Numbered from the stretch's first letter, positions 8,311 to 17,172 are shown. The stretch is 64,000 nt of DNA from Saprospiraceae bacterium (GCA_027488855.1 JAIYAV010000207.1:1-64000), one strand, 5' to 3'. Notes: generated from the letters alone by a model not told the origin. Numbers and translations are program-made.

Positions 8311-9108
8311 TTAGTTCATTAGCTTGTTCTTCTGGGTCACAAATTCTTCTTCAGTCAATAAACCTTTCAGTTTCAGTTCGTTTAGTTTTTGGAGCTGTTC
8401 CAAAATTGGCGAATGATCCTCGATGGGTTCTTGTGTGGGCTGAGTCTGGGAGTTGGCTGCTTGTTTTTGCGGCGTAGGCTGTTTGAGGCGGAAACCATTG
8501 GCTTCAAACTCGTCAAAAGCATCTTGGATGCGCACAAAAGCCAAGGCATCGTGCTCTTTGATGCGTTTGAAATCCGTAAATCCCAGGGTTACCGCCCGAT
8601 CCAAATGTTCCAATGCTTTGTCCGCTTCTTCATTCAAAGAGTAAGTGCAAGCCAAATTGAAATGGATGGAAATGTCGTTAGGGTCCAGTTCCAGGGCTTT
8701 TTTGAATTCTTCAATGGCCCCTTGGTAATCGTAATCCTTGTATTTGTCTATGCCGCTTTTTTTCAGCTGCTGTTGCTTTTCTTGATTCATTGGCTGGCGT
8801 ACTGGAGCGGTACTGCGTCTTTGTGGTTCTTGTGGCCGACGACGTTCGTCCCGACGCACTTCTCTTTCTTCCCGGCGGTTCCCCCTTTTGACGATGCGGT
8901 AATGTTCAGGATTGTACTTAAGGTTGAACTTGTCCTCGTCCATTGTCAAAATGACCAAACCAGTGATAAAACCTACCAGCCAAGAAACCGGAAACCAACA
9001 AAAAATCAGGTGGAAAAATCCCAATCCGGTTTGTCCAAGATAAAAACGGTGTACACCCAATCCGCCTAAAAATATTGCCAACAGGCCAGCAGTTGTTTTG
9101 TCTTTCAT
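8311..9108 (-). CDS. TM2-domain membrane protein with TPR and SHOCT segments
   Basis: A 265-residue protein with three parts. An N-terminal TM2 domain has two helices and the motif GGLGVHRFYLGQTGLG (15-30). A basic linker (about 75-110) is followed by tetratricopeptide-like helices (YDYQGAIEEFKKALELDPND; FNLACTYSLNEEADKALEHLDRAV). The C-terminal SHOCT-type motif reads LKGLLTEEEFVTQKNKL. TPR and SHOCT parts mediate protein or oligomer contacts, so it is probably a membrane-anchored scaffold. It heads the minus-strand run that continues through the CBS, ATPase, DUF4276 and hen1 genes; the 220 nt upstream are non-coding and AT-rich and probably contain its promoter. Confidence 0.85.
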   Translation of the reverse strand: MKDKTTAGLLAIFLGGLGVHRFYLGQTGLGFFHLIFCWFPVSWLVGFITGLVILTMDEDKFNLKYNPEHYRIVKRGNRREEREVRRDERRRPQEPQRRSTAPVRQPMNQEKQQQLKKSGIDKYKDYDYQGAIEEFKKALELDPNDISIHFNLACTYSLNEEADKALEHLDRAVTLGFTDFKRIKEHDALAFVRIQDAFDEFEANGFRLKQPTPQKQAANSQTQPTQEPIEDHSPILEQLQKLNELKLKGLLTEEEFVTQKNKLMN

Positions 9109-9328
9109 AATGATGTATTAGGCCGGAAAATTTCGATCTCCAAACTCGAACCAATGTTAAAACGGATGAGTGCTGAAAATGGATGTCTAAACCGGACTTA
9201 TTTTGCGATGTAAAATAACAAAAACTACAGTTTGAGGCAATGTCTGCCTTAATTTAGTACAGATCAAAATTAAGTCGATCAACTTCGCCACAATTGAGCC
9301 TAAGTTATCATAAGACGAGACTAAAGCC

Positions 9329-10582
9329 TCAACGGTTGTGAATTTTGCAAGTTAAAACAGTAAAATCGTCTGGATAGTTCTCTTCCCCTCTAAAAGTGTC
9401 CAACATGGTCAGCAAGCCACGATTGAATGTTTCTGCGGGCAGTTGATAGTTTTCCTGCACAAAGTCATACAACAAGTCCTCATTTACAAAGTCTCCAGCG
9501 CTGTTGCGGATGTCGGTCAAGCCGTCGGTATAAGCCAAGATGATGGCTTCGGCTTCTTCTACCTTACATTCCCCAATTTCAATTCCAGGGATTTTGGCGT
9601 AGGAACCCAGCATGATGCACCCTTTGTTGAGTTCCAAGAGGCGGTTTTTGGATACGAGTATGGGTGGGTTGTGCCCCGCGTTGACGTAGCGCAGCACACG
9701 GGTGCCAGTGTTGTATTCTGCGATAAAAAAGGTAATGAAACGATCACCCTGAGTAATGAGGTTGACCGAAGTATTCAAATCGCGGATGAATTCATCCAAG
9801 TCCGCTTGTTTGTTGATCAGCGTATGGAAATTGGCCTGAAAATTGGCCATCAACAAGGCCGCGGACAAACCCTTCCCCGTAAAATCACCAATGCAGAAGA
9901 CAATTTTATCGTTTGGGAACTCAATGAAGTCGTAATAGTCACCACCTACCCCAAAGTGCGGTTTGTAGATGCTGGCGAACTCGTAATTGCGGCAAGAAGG
10001 CAATTGCTGAGGAATCAATAACTTTTGCACATCTCCGGCCAGTTCCATTTCCCGTTTCAGCCGCTCCTGCTCCAGTTGGCGTTTGAAGAGGCGCTTGTTT
10101 TCCATCGCCACCGCGATGATGTTGGTAATGGTAGTGATGATTTGCACTTTGTTGTACATGTCGTCATCTTCGGCAAAACCTCCAATGAAGACGTAAGCAA
10201 TCGCCGTGTCCTTGTGGCGCACGGGGATCACTACATCAAAATGGCGCATAAGGGGGGATTCCGTTTCCTCCAAATTGCGCAAACGGGTGTACTTGGGTAG
10301 GTGAAGGGTGATGTCTTCAGTGAGCAAGGGGGCAGGAATGCCCAAAGAAGTTGCACAGTGCCATACCTCCTCCTCTTTGATGAACAGCGCCATTTTTTTG
10401 ATGCCCATTTCCCAACTCAAAAATGAACTGTACATGTCGTACAATTCCACGCCGGACACATTGTTGTTGATGGCCTGAGTGATGCTCAACAGGCGATTGA
10501 TCTGCAATTGTTTCAAATGCAGTTCTTTTTCCAAGTTTTCAACGTTGGACAGCCGGTTGCGGATTTCAGAAAACTCAGCCAT
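9329..10582 (-). CDS. PP2C/SpoIIE-type serine phosphatase with N-terminal GAF-like sensor
   Basis: A 417-residue protein. The first ~165 residues hold a helical segment and a GAF-like domain, joined by a coiled linker (ENKRLFKRQLEQERLKREMELAGDVQKLLIPQQLP) to a SpoIIE/RsbU-type phosphatase. Metal-binding motifs are GGDYYDF, GDFTGKGLSAALLM (usually GDVSGKG), NAGHNPP and AYTDGLTD. Such enzymes dephosphorylate anti-sigma-factor antagonists or related switch proteins in partner-switching stress pathways. No kinase or STAS gene lies next to it. Single-gene unit, with an inverted-repeat element just upstream of its start. Confidence 0.88.
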   Translation of the reverse strand: MAEFSEIRNRLSNVENLEKELHLKQLQINRLLSITQAINNNVSGVELYDMYSSFLSWEMGIKKMALFIKEEEVWHCATSLGIPAPLLTEDITLHLPKYTRLRNLEETESPLMRHFDVVIPVRHKDTAIAYVFIGGFAEDDDMYNKVQIITTITNIIAVAMENKRLFKRQLEQERLKREMELAGDVQKLLIPQQLPSCRNYEFASIYKPHFGVGGDYYDFIEFPNDKIVFCIGDFTGKGLSAALLMANFQANFHTLINKQADLDEFIRDLNTSVNLITQGDRFITFFIAEYNTGTRVLRYVNAGHNPPILVSKNRLLELNKGCIMLGSYAKIPGIEIGECKVEEAEAIILAYTDGLTDIRNSAGDFVNEDLLYDFVQENYQLPAETFNRGLLTMLDTFRGEENYPDDFTVLTCKIHNR

Positions 10583-10599
10583 AATGATTGTTTGGTACT

Positions 10600-10871
10600 G
10601 TGTGGCGGTAGAGACGCGATGATGAAGGTTTTTGAAAAAACCGTTCTTTAGACCCTGGCGATTGAATTGCCTCCAGCTTTAGCTGGTGGATCAAAGGCCA
10701 AACCTTGAATGGGCTTTAGCCCAAACTTCAATTTTGTAAATGGGGCTAAAGCCCAAAAACTAGAGGTCGCTGCTTATCCACCAGCTAAAGCTGGAGGCAA
10801 TTCATGCGCTCCGAGTCTAAGAATTGAGAACGGTTATTTCAAAAAACTTCATCATCGCGTCCCTGCCGCAC
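10600..10871. mobile_element. MITE-like element: long imperfect inverted repeat with nested palindromes
   Basis: The two ends of this 272-bp stretch are inverted copies of each other over about 90 nt. The left arm (10600-10690) and the reverse complement of the right arm (10776-10871) share GACGCGATGATGAAG, a TTTTTTGAAA stretch, ACCGTTCT, TAGAC and finally GAATTGCCTCCAGCTTTAGC plus TGGTGGAT. The centre holds a further inverted pair, GGGCTTTAGCCC and GGGGCTAAAGCCC. There is no open reading frame of substance. This is the shape of a non-autonomous foldback element or a large REP-type palindrome, located between the divergent phosphatase and PrsW genes. Confidence 0.75.
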
Positions 10872-11028
10872 ATTTTCACTGTGAAGATAAGGCAGAGAAA
10901 GGAAAAATAAACGATTTTTGTAAAATGGTGTTATTATCTTACCAAAGTTTAGTGATTTTTGTACTCCCTTGTTCGACCCTTCCTCACACACAATCGTCTA
11001 TTTTCTAACCTCCAAAGCGCCCTTGATA

Positions 11029-11766
11029 ATGCTTTTCCAACTTACACTGGCCATTTTCCCGGCTATGCTCATTGCATGGGTCATCTACCGTTCCGATCGG
11101 CACGAGCGGGAGAAGTGGTTTCCACTTACCCTTTGCTTTATGCTGGGTATGTTGGTTACCTTTCCGGTGATGAAAGTGCAGGAGTTCTTCTACCACCAGG
11201 GCATCGATGATCCAGCGAATTTGTTTTGGGTTTGTGTTACTTCATTTGTGGTGGTTGCTTTTACCGAGGAACTGTTCAAGTTTTTAACCTTGGTACTTTT
11301 CCCTTATTTCCGCCCTTTTTTCAACGAACCACTCGACGGCATCATTTATGCAGTGATGATCAGCATGGGCTTTGCTACGCTGGAAAATGTATTGTACGCC
11401 ATGGAGTACAGCATCTCTACGACTGCGCTGCGTGGGCTTACGGCCGTACCCGCACATGCGGTTTTTGCCACGATGATGGGGTATTTTGTAGGCAAAGCCA
11501 AATTCAAGGCTGATCGAAAAACCAAAATTCGCTTTTTGGCCATGGGGCTGGGTTTGGCGGTTTTGGTGCATGGTTTATACGATTTTTTTATCATCCAGGA
11601 GTTTTACGACTGGCTCATCCTTTTAGCGATTGTTACGCTCTTTATCAGCATCTTTTTCGCCATGCGCATGTTGAAGGAGGAGCAGGAGGAATCGGAGGTT
11701 TTGTGGCAAAAAAATCACCCGCAACCTGCGGTGGATGAATCGGAGGAAATTGAATCAAACCCTTAA
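11029..11766 (+). CDS. PrsW-family intramembrane metalloprotease
   Basis: A membrane protein of about 245 residues with 7-8 predicted helices. PrsW motifs are present in order: EELFKF (the EExxK motif), GFATLENVLY with a conserved Glu, AVPAHAVFATMMGY with a putative metal-ligand His, and VHGLYDFF with a second His. In Bacillus, PrsW starts the cleavage of an anti-sigma factor; in Bacteroidota the substrate is unknown. The ATG at 11029 was chosen because it begins the first membrane helix (MLFQLTLAIFPAML); an upstream TTG would add 20 residues. The C-terminal tail is acidic and cytoplasmic. No anti-sigma gene is adjacent. Confidence 0.85.
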   Translation: MLFQLTLAIFPAMLIAWVIYRSDRHEREKWFPLTLCFMLGMLVTFPVMKVQEFFYHQGIDDPANLFWVCVTSFVVVAFTEELFKFLTLVLFPYFRPFFNEPLDGIIYAVMISMGFATLENVLYAMEYSISTTALRGLTAVPAHAVFATMMGYFVGKAKFKADRKTKIRFLAMGLGLAVLVHGLYDFFIIQEFYDWLILLAIVTLFISIFFAMRMLKEEQEESEVLWQKNHPQPAVDESEEIESNP

Positions 11767-11850
11767 TAACCAGAATTCAAGACCGACCGCTGCAAAAAAG
11801 TCCAATCTTCTCCTTTTTGCTTTAACATTTTTGTTTAATTTTACCCGATA

Positions 11851-11979
11851 GTGAAAGATTTACAAGCTGTGGATTTCATTCATCGCTTCAAAGTTGAAGG
11901 CATCGCGGGGGAAGAGATTGATTTCGCTGAGGTTAAAGGCAAGAAAATTCTAGTAGTCCTTTCGATGAGCTTATTTTGA
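11851..11979 (+). pseudogene. 5' fragment of a glutathione peroxidase gene
   Basis: From a GTG at 11851 the reading frame gives 42 residues ending at a stop at 11977-11979. The stretch HRFKVEGIAGEEIDFAEVKG and the following KKILVV match the first beta-strands of Bacteroidota glutathione peroxidases (DF-V-GI-GE-I-F--FKGKKILVVN). The match stops just before the catalytic region that would supply the (seleno)cysteine, so the fragment cannot be an active enzyme. It sits immediately upstream of holB. The ATG or GTG status is unclear. Identification rests on a short match, and a chance resemblance cannot be ruled out. Confidence 0.55.
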
Positions 11980-12030
11980 GCCAAATCGAAGAATAACCCT
12001 TCCTTTGAGGCTGTAAAGCCTGAAAGCATC

Positions 12031-13143
12031 ATGCGTTTTAAAGATATTATTGGACAAACCGAGACAATCAGCACACTCCGGTACATGGTCGAAGCAGGCC
12101 GTCTGCCCCATGCGCTATTGTTGTTGGGGCCTCCCGGTATCGGCAAACGTACATTGGCACTGGCACTCAGCCAATATTTGTTGTGCACCCAACGAACCGA
12201 TGGCGACTCCTGCGGAGAATGCCCGTCCTGTATCAAAACCTCCAAACTGATCCATCCTGACGTGCATTTTTCCTTCCCGGTCGTCGGTGCGGGCATGATC
12301 AGTGACAAATTCATGGTGCAATGGCGACAAGCCTTACAGGAAAATCCTTACCAAGATAGCAACCAGTGGCTGCAACTGATTGGCGCCGAGAACAAACAGG
12401 GCAACATCAACAAAGATGAATGCCAAAACATCATCCGTAAGCTTAGCCTTAAAACCTTTGAGGCACCAGTTAAAACCCTGATTCTTTGGCTGCCCGAATA
12501 CCTGGGCAACGAGGGCAACCGCCTGCTCAAACTCATCGAAGAGCCGCCGCCCGCCACACATTTCATCCTCATTGCTGAAAATGCAGAATTGATCCTCAAT
12601 ACCATCCTGTCACGCTGCCAATTGGTGAAAATTCCCATGCTGAATGATCAGGATGTGGTAGATGGATTGCTACATCGCGAGCTATGCCCAGAAGACAAAG
12701 CCTGGGGAATTGCGCATCTTTCTGATGGTAATTTCAATGAAGCCATTACCTTAGCAGCGAATAAAATAAGCAACGATGCAGCTTTGCTGCTCGATTGGCT
12801 ACGCAAATGTTACAAAGGATACGGGCCAGAAATGGTCAAGTGGAGTGATCATTTTGCAACCCTTGGACGGGAAAACCAGAAGCATTTTTTGCAGTATGCC
12901 CTGCATTTTATGCGCGAATTCCTGATCATGATGGTTACCGGTAATACCAATGCCCGGCTCCAGGCAGAGGAATTGAGCAGTGCCCAAAATTTGGCAAAAG
13001 TGCTCAATGCAGACCAAGTGGAGCAAATAGTGCGTTTATTCAACAATTGTTATCAATACGTGGAGCGGAATGCAAATCCAAAGATCCTTTTTTTGGATGC
13101 TTCCATCCAGCTACATAAAACGATGAAACGATGGGATGTTTAG
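12031..13143 (+). CDS. holB: DNA polymerase III subunit delta'
   Basis: A 370-residue AAA+ clamp-loader subunit. It starts with RFKDIIGQTETISTLRYMV, followed by a Walker A-like GPPGIGKR (final Thr/Ser replaced by Arg, as in many delta' proteins that do not hydrolyse ATP). The zinc-binding cysteine cluster is CTQRTDGDSCGECPSC, then comes LPEYLGNEGNRLLKLIEEPP (the Walker B-equivalent and delta' contact region) and sensor 1 SRCQ. It is part of the replication clamp loader. The gene overlaps ricT by 13 nt, an arrangement also seen in Firmicutes and other Bacteroidota, so they are co-translated. Confidence 0.93.
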   Translation: MRFKDIIGQTETISTLRYMVEAGRLPHALLLLGPPGIGKRTLALALSQYLLCTQRTDGDSCGECPSCIKTSKLIHPDVHFSFPVVGAGMISDKFMVQWRQALQENPYQDSNQWLQLIGAENKQGNINKDECQNIIRKLSLKTFEAPVKTLILWLPEYLGNEGNRLLKLIEEPPPATHFILIAENAELILNTILSRCQLVKIPMLNDQDVVDGLLHRELCPEDKAWGIAHLSDGNFNEAITLAANKISNDAALLLDWLRKCYKGYGPEMVKWSDHFATLGRENQKHFLQYALHFMREFLIMMVTGNTNARLQAEELSSAQNLAKVLNADQVEQIVRLFNNCYQYVERNANPKILFLDASIQLHKTMKRWDV

Positions 13144-14777
13144 GTTGTACGAGTTGTGGAACCAGTAGTGGCGGCAGCACCAAAGGTTGCAACAGCAATG
13201 GCGGCTGTGCAACGGGTGGATGCAACCGCTTGAATACCTACGATTGGCTGTCCAGTTTGGATATCATTGATATTGACCCGCTGAATATTGTCGAAATCAG
13301 CTTTAAAAACGGGGTACATAAGCAGTTTTTTCGGGTGGCCGACCAGGTGCGTGTCGTTACTGGCGACATGGTAGTGGCCGAAACCGGAAATGGCTACGAC
13401 GTTGGCAAAGTGAGCCTGTCCGGTGAGCTGGTACGCTTGCAAATGAAACGCCGCCGGGTGGATGAACGCTCGGTGAACAATTTCGTTTTGCGCCGCGCCA
13501 ATGAGCGCGACCTGGAGCGCCTGCAAGAAGCCCGCGAAGCGGAACTACCGACGATGGTGCGTGCCCGGGCCATTGCGCGCACTTTGGGCCTGGACATGAA
13601 GGTTGGCGACGTGGAATACCAAGGGGATAAGCGCAAAGCGACCTTTTATTACACCGCCGATGGCCGCGTCGACTTCCGCGAACTGATCCGGCATTTCGCC
13701 AAGGAGTTTCGGGTGAAAATTGAAATGCGCCAAATTGGTGCCCGTCAGGAATCTGCTTTGATTGGTGGAATTGGCTCCTGCGGGCGAGAATTGTGCTGCT
13801 CTACCTGGCTGACCGACTTCAAATCGGTGTCGACCGCTGCTGCCCGCTACCAAAACCTGGCCATCAACCAGGTGAAGCTCTCCGGGCAATGTGGCCGTTT
13901 GAAATGTTGCCTCAACTACGAATTGGATACTTATCTGGACGCACTTTCGGATTTCCCCAGCGGTGCCGATAAACTGTATACCCAAAAGGGCGCAGCGACT
14001 TTGATCAAAACCGATATTTTCAAAAAACTGCTCTACTACGTGTACGATCACGAACGGGGCAGGGGTGCGATTTATCCGATGGATTTGAGCAAAGTCAAAG
14101 AAATCCAGGAAATGAACGCGCGGGGTGAAAAACCGGCCGAGTTCGATGTAGCGGCTACGACGGCTTTTGTACCTGAAGAGGACGGTTTTGTGGATGTGAC
14201 GGGTGATATTGAATTGCCCGACGACAAAAAACGCCGCAAAAAGAAAAAGAAAAAACGCCCTGATCAACAACAGCGCAGCGGGGAAGGAAATACCCAAAAC
14301 AATCGGGGTGAAAACCGCTCCAATCAACAAGGTGGAGGTAGTGGCCAAAACCCAGGTCAAGGGGATCGACAAGGTCGTCCCGAAAATCGTCGTCCCGATC
14401 AGCAACGTGGGAACAACAATCCACGACCACCTAGAGAAGAAGGCACAAATCCTCAAGCGCCGAGAGGAAACAATCAAGGACCTCGTCCGAATAATCCGAA
14501 CAATCCCAATAATCCGAACAATCGCGGTGGGGGCGGAGGAAACAACAACAATTCTGGCGGTAACAACACCGGAGGCAACAATTCTGGCGGACGCCCCAAT
14601 CCACGTCCACCTCAGCCACCCCGAGGCCCACAAAACCAGCAAGGTGGTGGTGACCGTGACCCAGGCAACAACAACCCCAATCCCCCCAGCAACAATGATG
14701 GTGGTGGAAATCCAGAGGATGGCGGCCAAGGGAACAACCGGAGAAACAATAAAAATCGAAATAAACGCCGCCGGTAG
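13131..14777 (+). CDS. ricT: PSP1-domain protein RicT/YaaT with Cys-rich head and long disordered tail
   Basis: A 548-residue protein. The first ~32 residues are rich in Cys and Gly (GCLGCTSCGTSSGG...GCATGGC), likely metal or Fe-S ligands. The PSP1 core follows (about 45-330), with VVAETGNGYDVGKV, GSCGRELCCSTWL and SGQCGRLKCCLNYE, the hallmark Cys pairs of the family. From about residue 365 the protein turns into a basic, Asn/Gly/Pro/Arg-rich low-complexity tail of roughly 180 residues. In Bacillus, YaaT with YlbF and YmcA forms an Fe-S complex that affects RNase Y processing and phosphorelays. The tail is not part of that family core and may bind nucleic acid (inference). Start overlaps holB. 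Confidence 0.88.
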   Translation: MGCLGCTSCGTSSGGSTKGCNSNGGCATGGCNRLNTYDWLSSLDIIDIDPLNIVEISFKNGVHKQFFRVADQVRVVTGDMVVAETGNGYDVGKVSLSGELVRLQMKRRRVDERSVNNFVLRRANERDLERLQEAREAELPTMVRARAIARTLGLDMKVGDVEYQGDKRKATFYYTADGRVDFRELIRHFAKEFRVKIEMRQIGARQESALIGGIGSCGRELCCSTWLTDFKSVSTAAARYQNLAINQVKLSGQCGRLKCCLNYELDTYLDALSDFPSGADKLYTQKGAATLIKTDIFKKLLYYVYDHERGRGAIYPMDLSKVKEIQEMNARGEKPAEFDVAATTAFVPEEDGFVDVTGDIELPDDKKRRKKKKKKRPDQQQRSGEGNTQNNRGENRSNQQGGGSGQNPGQGDRQGRPENRRPDQQRGNNNPRPPREEGTNPQAPRGNNQGPRPNNPNNPNNPNNRGGGGGNNNNSGGNNTGGNNSGGRPNPRPPQPPRGPQNQQGGGDRDPGNNNPNPPSNNDGGGNPEDGGQGNNRRNNKNRNKRRR

Positions 14778-14912
14778 GGGCAACCCTGTGTGGTTGCCCC
14801 TACATCAGGGTGCGCCACCCATTTCCATGGAACATGGAAATGCCAAATAAATAATCGGGGCAACCACACAGGGGCAACCACATCGGGGCAACCACATAGG
14901 GTTGCCCCTACG
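14774..14912. repeat. GGGGCAACC palindromic repeat cluster
   Basis: At least four copies of GGGGCAACC or its reverse complement. A near-perfect palindrome occupies 14774-14803; two more GGGGCAACCACA units start near 14857 and 14871; a last palindromic unit lies at 14884-14912. A separate ATTTCCATG/CATGGAAAT palindrome lies at 14820-14841. The cluster fills the gap between the convergent ricT and START genes and overlaps the last codons of ricT. The same word recurs at 15619-15690 and, in a variant form, at 61211-61276. Confidence 0.85.
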
Positions 14913-15557
14913 TTATTCTTTCAAAAAACTTACCGTAGCGCTTTCATATTTCGCCAATTGCTGTTTCAATCCAACGATGCTCTTAACCGGGCCATCATCC
15001 GCTGCCAGATTGATCAACCATTTGGGAATGCTGCCTCCAGGGTCGGATTTGAGTTGGTATTCGAGGCGAATCATGCCATTTGCCAAGGGCGTGTAAGTCC
15101 ACTTGGTTTCTAACGTTTTGATGCGTACAATCCCGTCTTTTTCTGGCAACATGTGGTACGCTGACTTACTAGTTGAAGTCACCTGTTTGGTATGTGAATC
15201 CTGCCGCATCACATAGTGTACGATCATGTCCCGATCCGAAAAGGGCAGGGGGAAGTCGGTACGCATGTACAAATAACCTTCGGTTTGACTTACTTCTTTG
15301 ACCAGATAGGACTCTTTGAGGCGATAGGCCCAGTTTTTGAGGTTGGGAATGTCGGTGGCTAAGGCAACTACTGCTCTCAAACTGGCTTTTACTTCAGTGC
15401 GCAGTTTTAATTCCAAAATTCCGGTAGTGCTGTCTTTGCGGGTATAGACTTGCACCCCATTGTGGTCGTGGCGAAACTTCCAAGGGTTGTTTTGGGCAGA
15501 CAAATGATGAAGAGTCAGGCTGGTGGTCAACCAGAGCAACATGGTCAGGCATCTCAT
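14913..15557 (-). CDS. START-domain lipid-binding-like secreted protein
   Basis: A 214-residue protein with a signal peptide (MRCLTMLLWLTTSLTLHHLSAQ). The mature part is a single START/SRPBCC-type domain: WKFRHDHNGVQVYTRKD at its start, then FPLPFSDRDMIVHY, and a C-terminal helix region GGSIPKWLINLAADDGPVKSIVGLK typical of bacterial START proteins. START domains hold lipids or other hydrophobic ligands. It is probably periplasmic or surface-exposed; ligand unknown. Flanked on both sides by the GGGGCAACC repeat family, with no obvious operon partner. Confidence 0.82.
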   Translation of the reverse strand: MRCLTMLLWLTTSLTLHHLSAQNNPWKFRHDHNGVQVYTRKDSTTGILELKLRTEVKASLRAVVALATDIPNLKNWAYRLKESYLVKEVSQTEGYLYMRTDFPLPFSDRDMIVHYVMRQDSHTKQVTSTSKSAYHMLPEKDGIVRIKTLETKWTYTPLANGMIRLEYQLKSDPGGSIPKWLINLAADDGPVKSIVGLKQQLAKYESATVSFLKE

Positions 15558-15618
15558 TGCGGGTGTTTTTAACAGTCGTTCGCCTGAATAAACGATATAA
15601 ATAATGGGATTGTTTTGT

Positions 15619-15690
15619 GTAGGGGCAACCCTTGCGGTTGCCCCTGTATATGATTCGATGATGGGGCAACCGCAAGGGTTGCCCTTACTA
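15619..15690. repeat. inverted pair of GGGGCAACC palindromes
   Basis: Two 25-nt palindromic units, 15621-15645 and 15662-15686, each GGGGCAACC and GGTTGCCC around a CTTGC or GCAAG loop, arranged as inverted copies of each other. The second unit reaches the last codons of the peptide transporter gene. It is probably the same REP-like family as the cluster at 14774-14912. Confidence 0.85.
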
Positions 15691-17172
15691 TTTCACATCC
15701 CCCATCCATTTTTTCAAAATGGGATTGAAAACGATGAACAAAACTCCAGAGATCACTGCAAAAATAACCACGGACAAGAAAAGAGCGGGCATTTGACTCG
15801 CATTTTCAGTGTCCACACCTCCCGCAAATAAGCCAGCAATCAAATTACCTAAAGATGCGCCCACGAACCAGATGCCCATCATTTGACCAACGTAGCGCTT
15901 GGGCGACAATTTGGTAGTGGCGCTCAAGCCCACCGGGCTCAAGGTCAATTCACCAATGGAATGTAAAAAATACGTAAACCACAACCAACCCATACCCACT
16001 TTGGTGCCAGCAGCAGCAATTTGAGCGGCAAAATACATGACCACAAAGCCCAATCCCATCAAGATGATCCCGATGCCAAATTTGATTGGTGTATTGGGGT
16101 TCAGGTTGCGTGCAGCGAGTTTTACCCACAACCAGCCAACAAGGGGCGCAAAAAGGATAATGACTAAGGAATTGGCACTTTGCAACATTCCTGCTGGCAT
16201 TTCCCATGTACCAATCATGCGGTTGGTAAAGTCGCGGGCGAAGAGGTTTAAGGAAGACCCCGCCTGTTCAAACCCTGACCAGAATAAGGCTGCCCCAACG
16301 AAGAGGAAAAAGATCACCAACACTTTTTTCTTTTCATCGGGATTCAATCCTCCCGCCACCATGATGTACAGGAAGTAAAAAAGGGTAATCACTACAATGA
16401 TGACTCCCACTGCCTGGGCAATGCCCGTCGCGGTGGTGACATCGATGATGCCCATCCACTGGAGAACCGATAAAAACACAACCAATGCAAGGCCAAGCAC
16501 CCCGGCCAGGACTCCATTGACTTTTCCTACGGCTACACCTTCTTCCACTTCTTCCTTGAGTTTGGGTTTTAGCCCCAGCTCATTGAGGCTGCCCTGGGTG
16601 AGCCGGAATTGCAGCAACCCGAAAAACATCCCGATGGCAGCGGCCCCAAAACCCCAGTGCCAGTTGTAAGCGGCCAAAAAGGGGACAAAGATTTGACCAA
16701 AAAAGGAACCCAGGTTGATGCCCATGTAAAAAATGGAAAACCCTTGGTCGCGCCTTGCACCACCTTCGGGGTATAAATCGCCCACCACCGTGCTGATATT
16801 GGGTTTGAGCAAACCCGTACCACTAGCCACAAACACCAGGCCAAGTACAAATATGCCCGGACTGCCTGGTATGGCTAGAATCAAGTGGCCAATCATGATC
16901 AAAATCCCGCCGTACCAAATGGCTTTGCGTTGCCCCAAAATATTATCGGCCAGCCAGCCACCCGGTAAGGTCAACAAATACACTCCAGCAGTATACAAAC
17001 CATAGATGGCACCTGCTTCGGAAGGGTCAATGCCCAAACCTTTCTCCGCTAAACTCGCGGTCATAAACAAAATCAAGATCGCCCGCATCCCGTAATAGGA
17101 AAAGCGCTCCCACATTTCGGTAAAAAATAGCGTGGACAAACCCGCAGGGTGCCCAAAAAATCCCTTGTTCAT
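15688..17172 (-). CDS. POT/PTR-family proton-dependent peptide transporter
   Basis: A 494-residue inner-membrane carrier of the major facilitator superfamily with about 12-14 helices. The proton-coupling motif ExxERFSYYG is visible near the N-terminus (FFTEMWERFSYYGMRAI, about 17-33), and the POT signatures GGWLADNILGQRKAIWYGG and FSIFYMGINLGSFF follow. Members import di- and tripeptides with protons. The C-terminal half has the usual SIGELTLSPVGLSATTKLSP. Monocistronic, with the REP-like repeat at its 3' end. Peptide specificity cannot be read. Confidence 0.92.
   Translation of the reverse strand: MNKGFFGHPAGLSTLFFTEMWERFSYYGMRAILILFMTASLAEKGLGIDPSEAGAIYGLYTAGVYLLTLPGGWLADNILGQRKAIWYGGILIMIGHLILAIPGSPGIFVLGLVFVASGTGLLKPNISTVVGDLYPEGGARRDQGFSIFYMGINLGSFFGQIFVPFLAAYNWHWGFGAAAIGMFFGLLQFRLTQGSLNELGLKPKLKEEVEEGVAVGKVNGVLAGVLGLALVVFLSVLQWMGIIDVTTATGIAQAVGVIIVVITLFYFLYIMVAGGLNPDEKKKVLVIFFLFVGAALFWSGFEQAGSSLNLFARDFTNRMIGTWEMPAGMLQSANSLVIILFAPLVGWLWVKLAARNLNPNTPIKFGIGIILMGLGFVVMYFAAQIAAAGTKVGMGWLWFTYFLHSIGELTLSPVGLSATTKLSPKRYVGQMMGIWFVGASLGNLIAGLFAGGVDTENASQMPALFLSVVIFAVISGVLFIVFNPILKKWMGDVK

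Noticed and set aside
10709-11008. Open frame of about 100 codons on the plus strand in the MITE-like element
   Set aside because: It translates the inverted repeat itself and its flank; no protein features.
13545-14783. Open frame of about 412 codons on the minus strand across ricT
   Set aside because: Shadow of the low-complexity tail and PSP1 core of ricT; rich in Val and Ile runs without any motif.
14774-14912. Possible CRISPR array from repeated GGGGCAACC words
   Set aside because: The units are inverted as well as direct, the spacing is irregular, there are no unique spacers of constant length and no cas genes.
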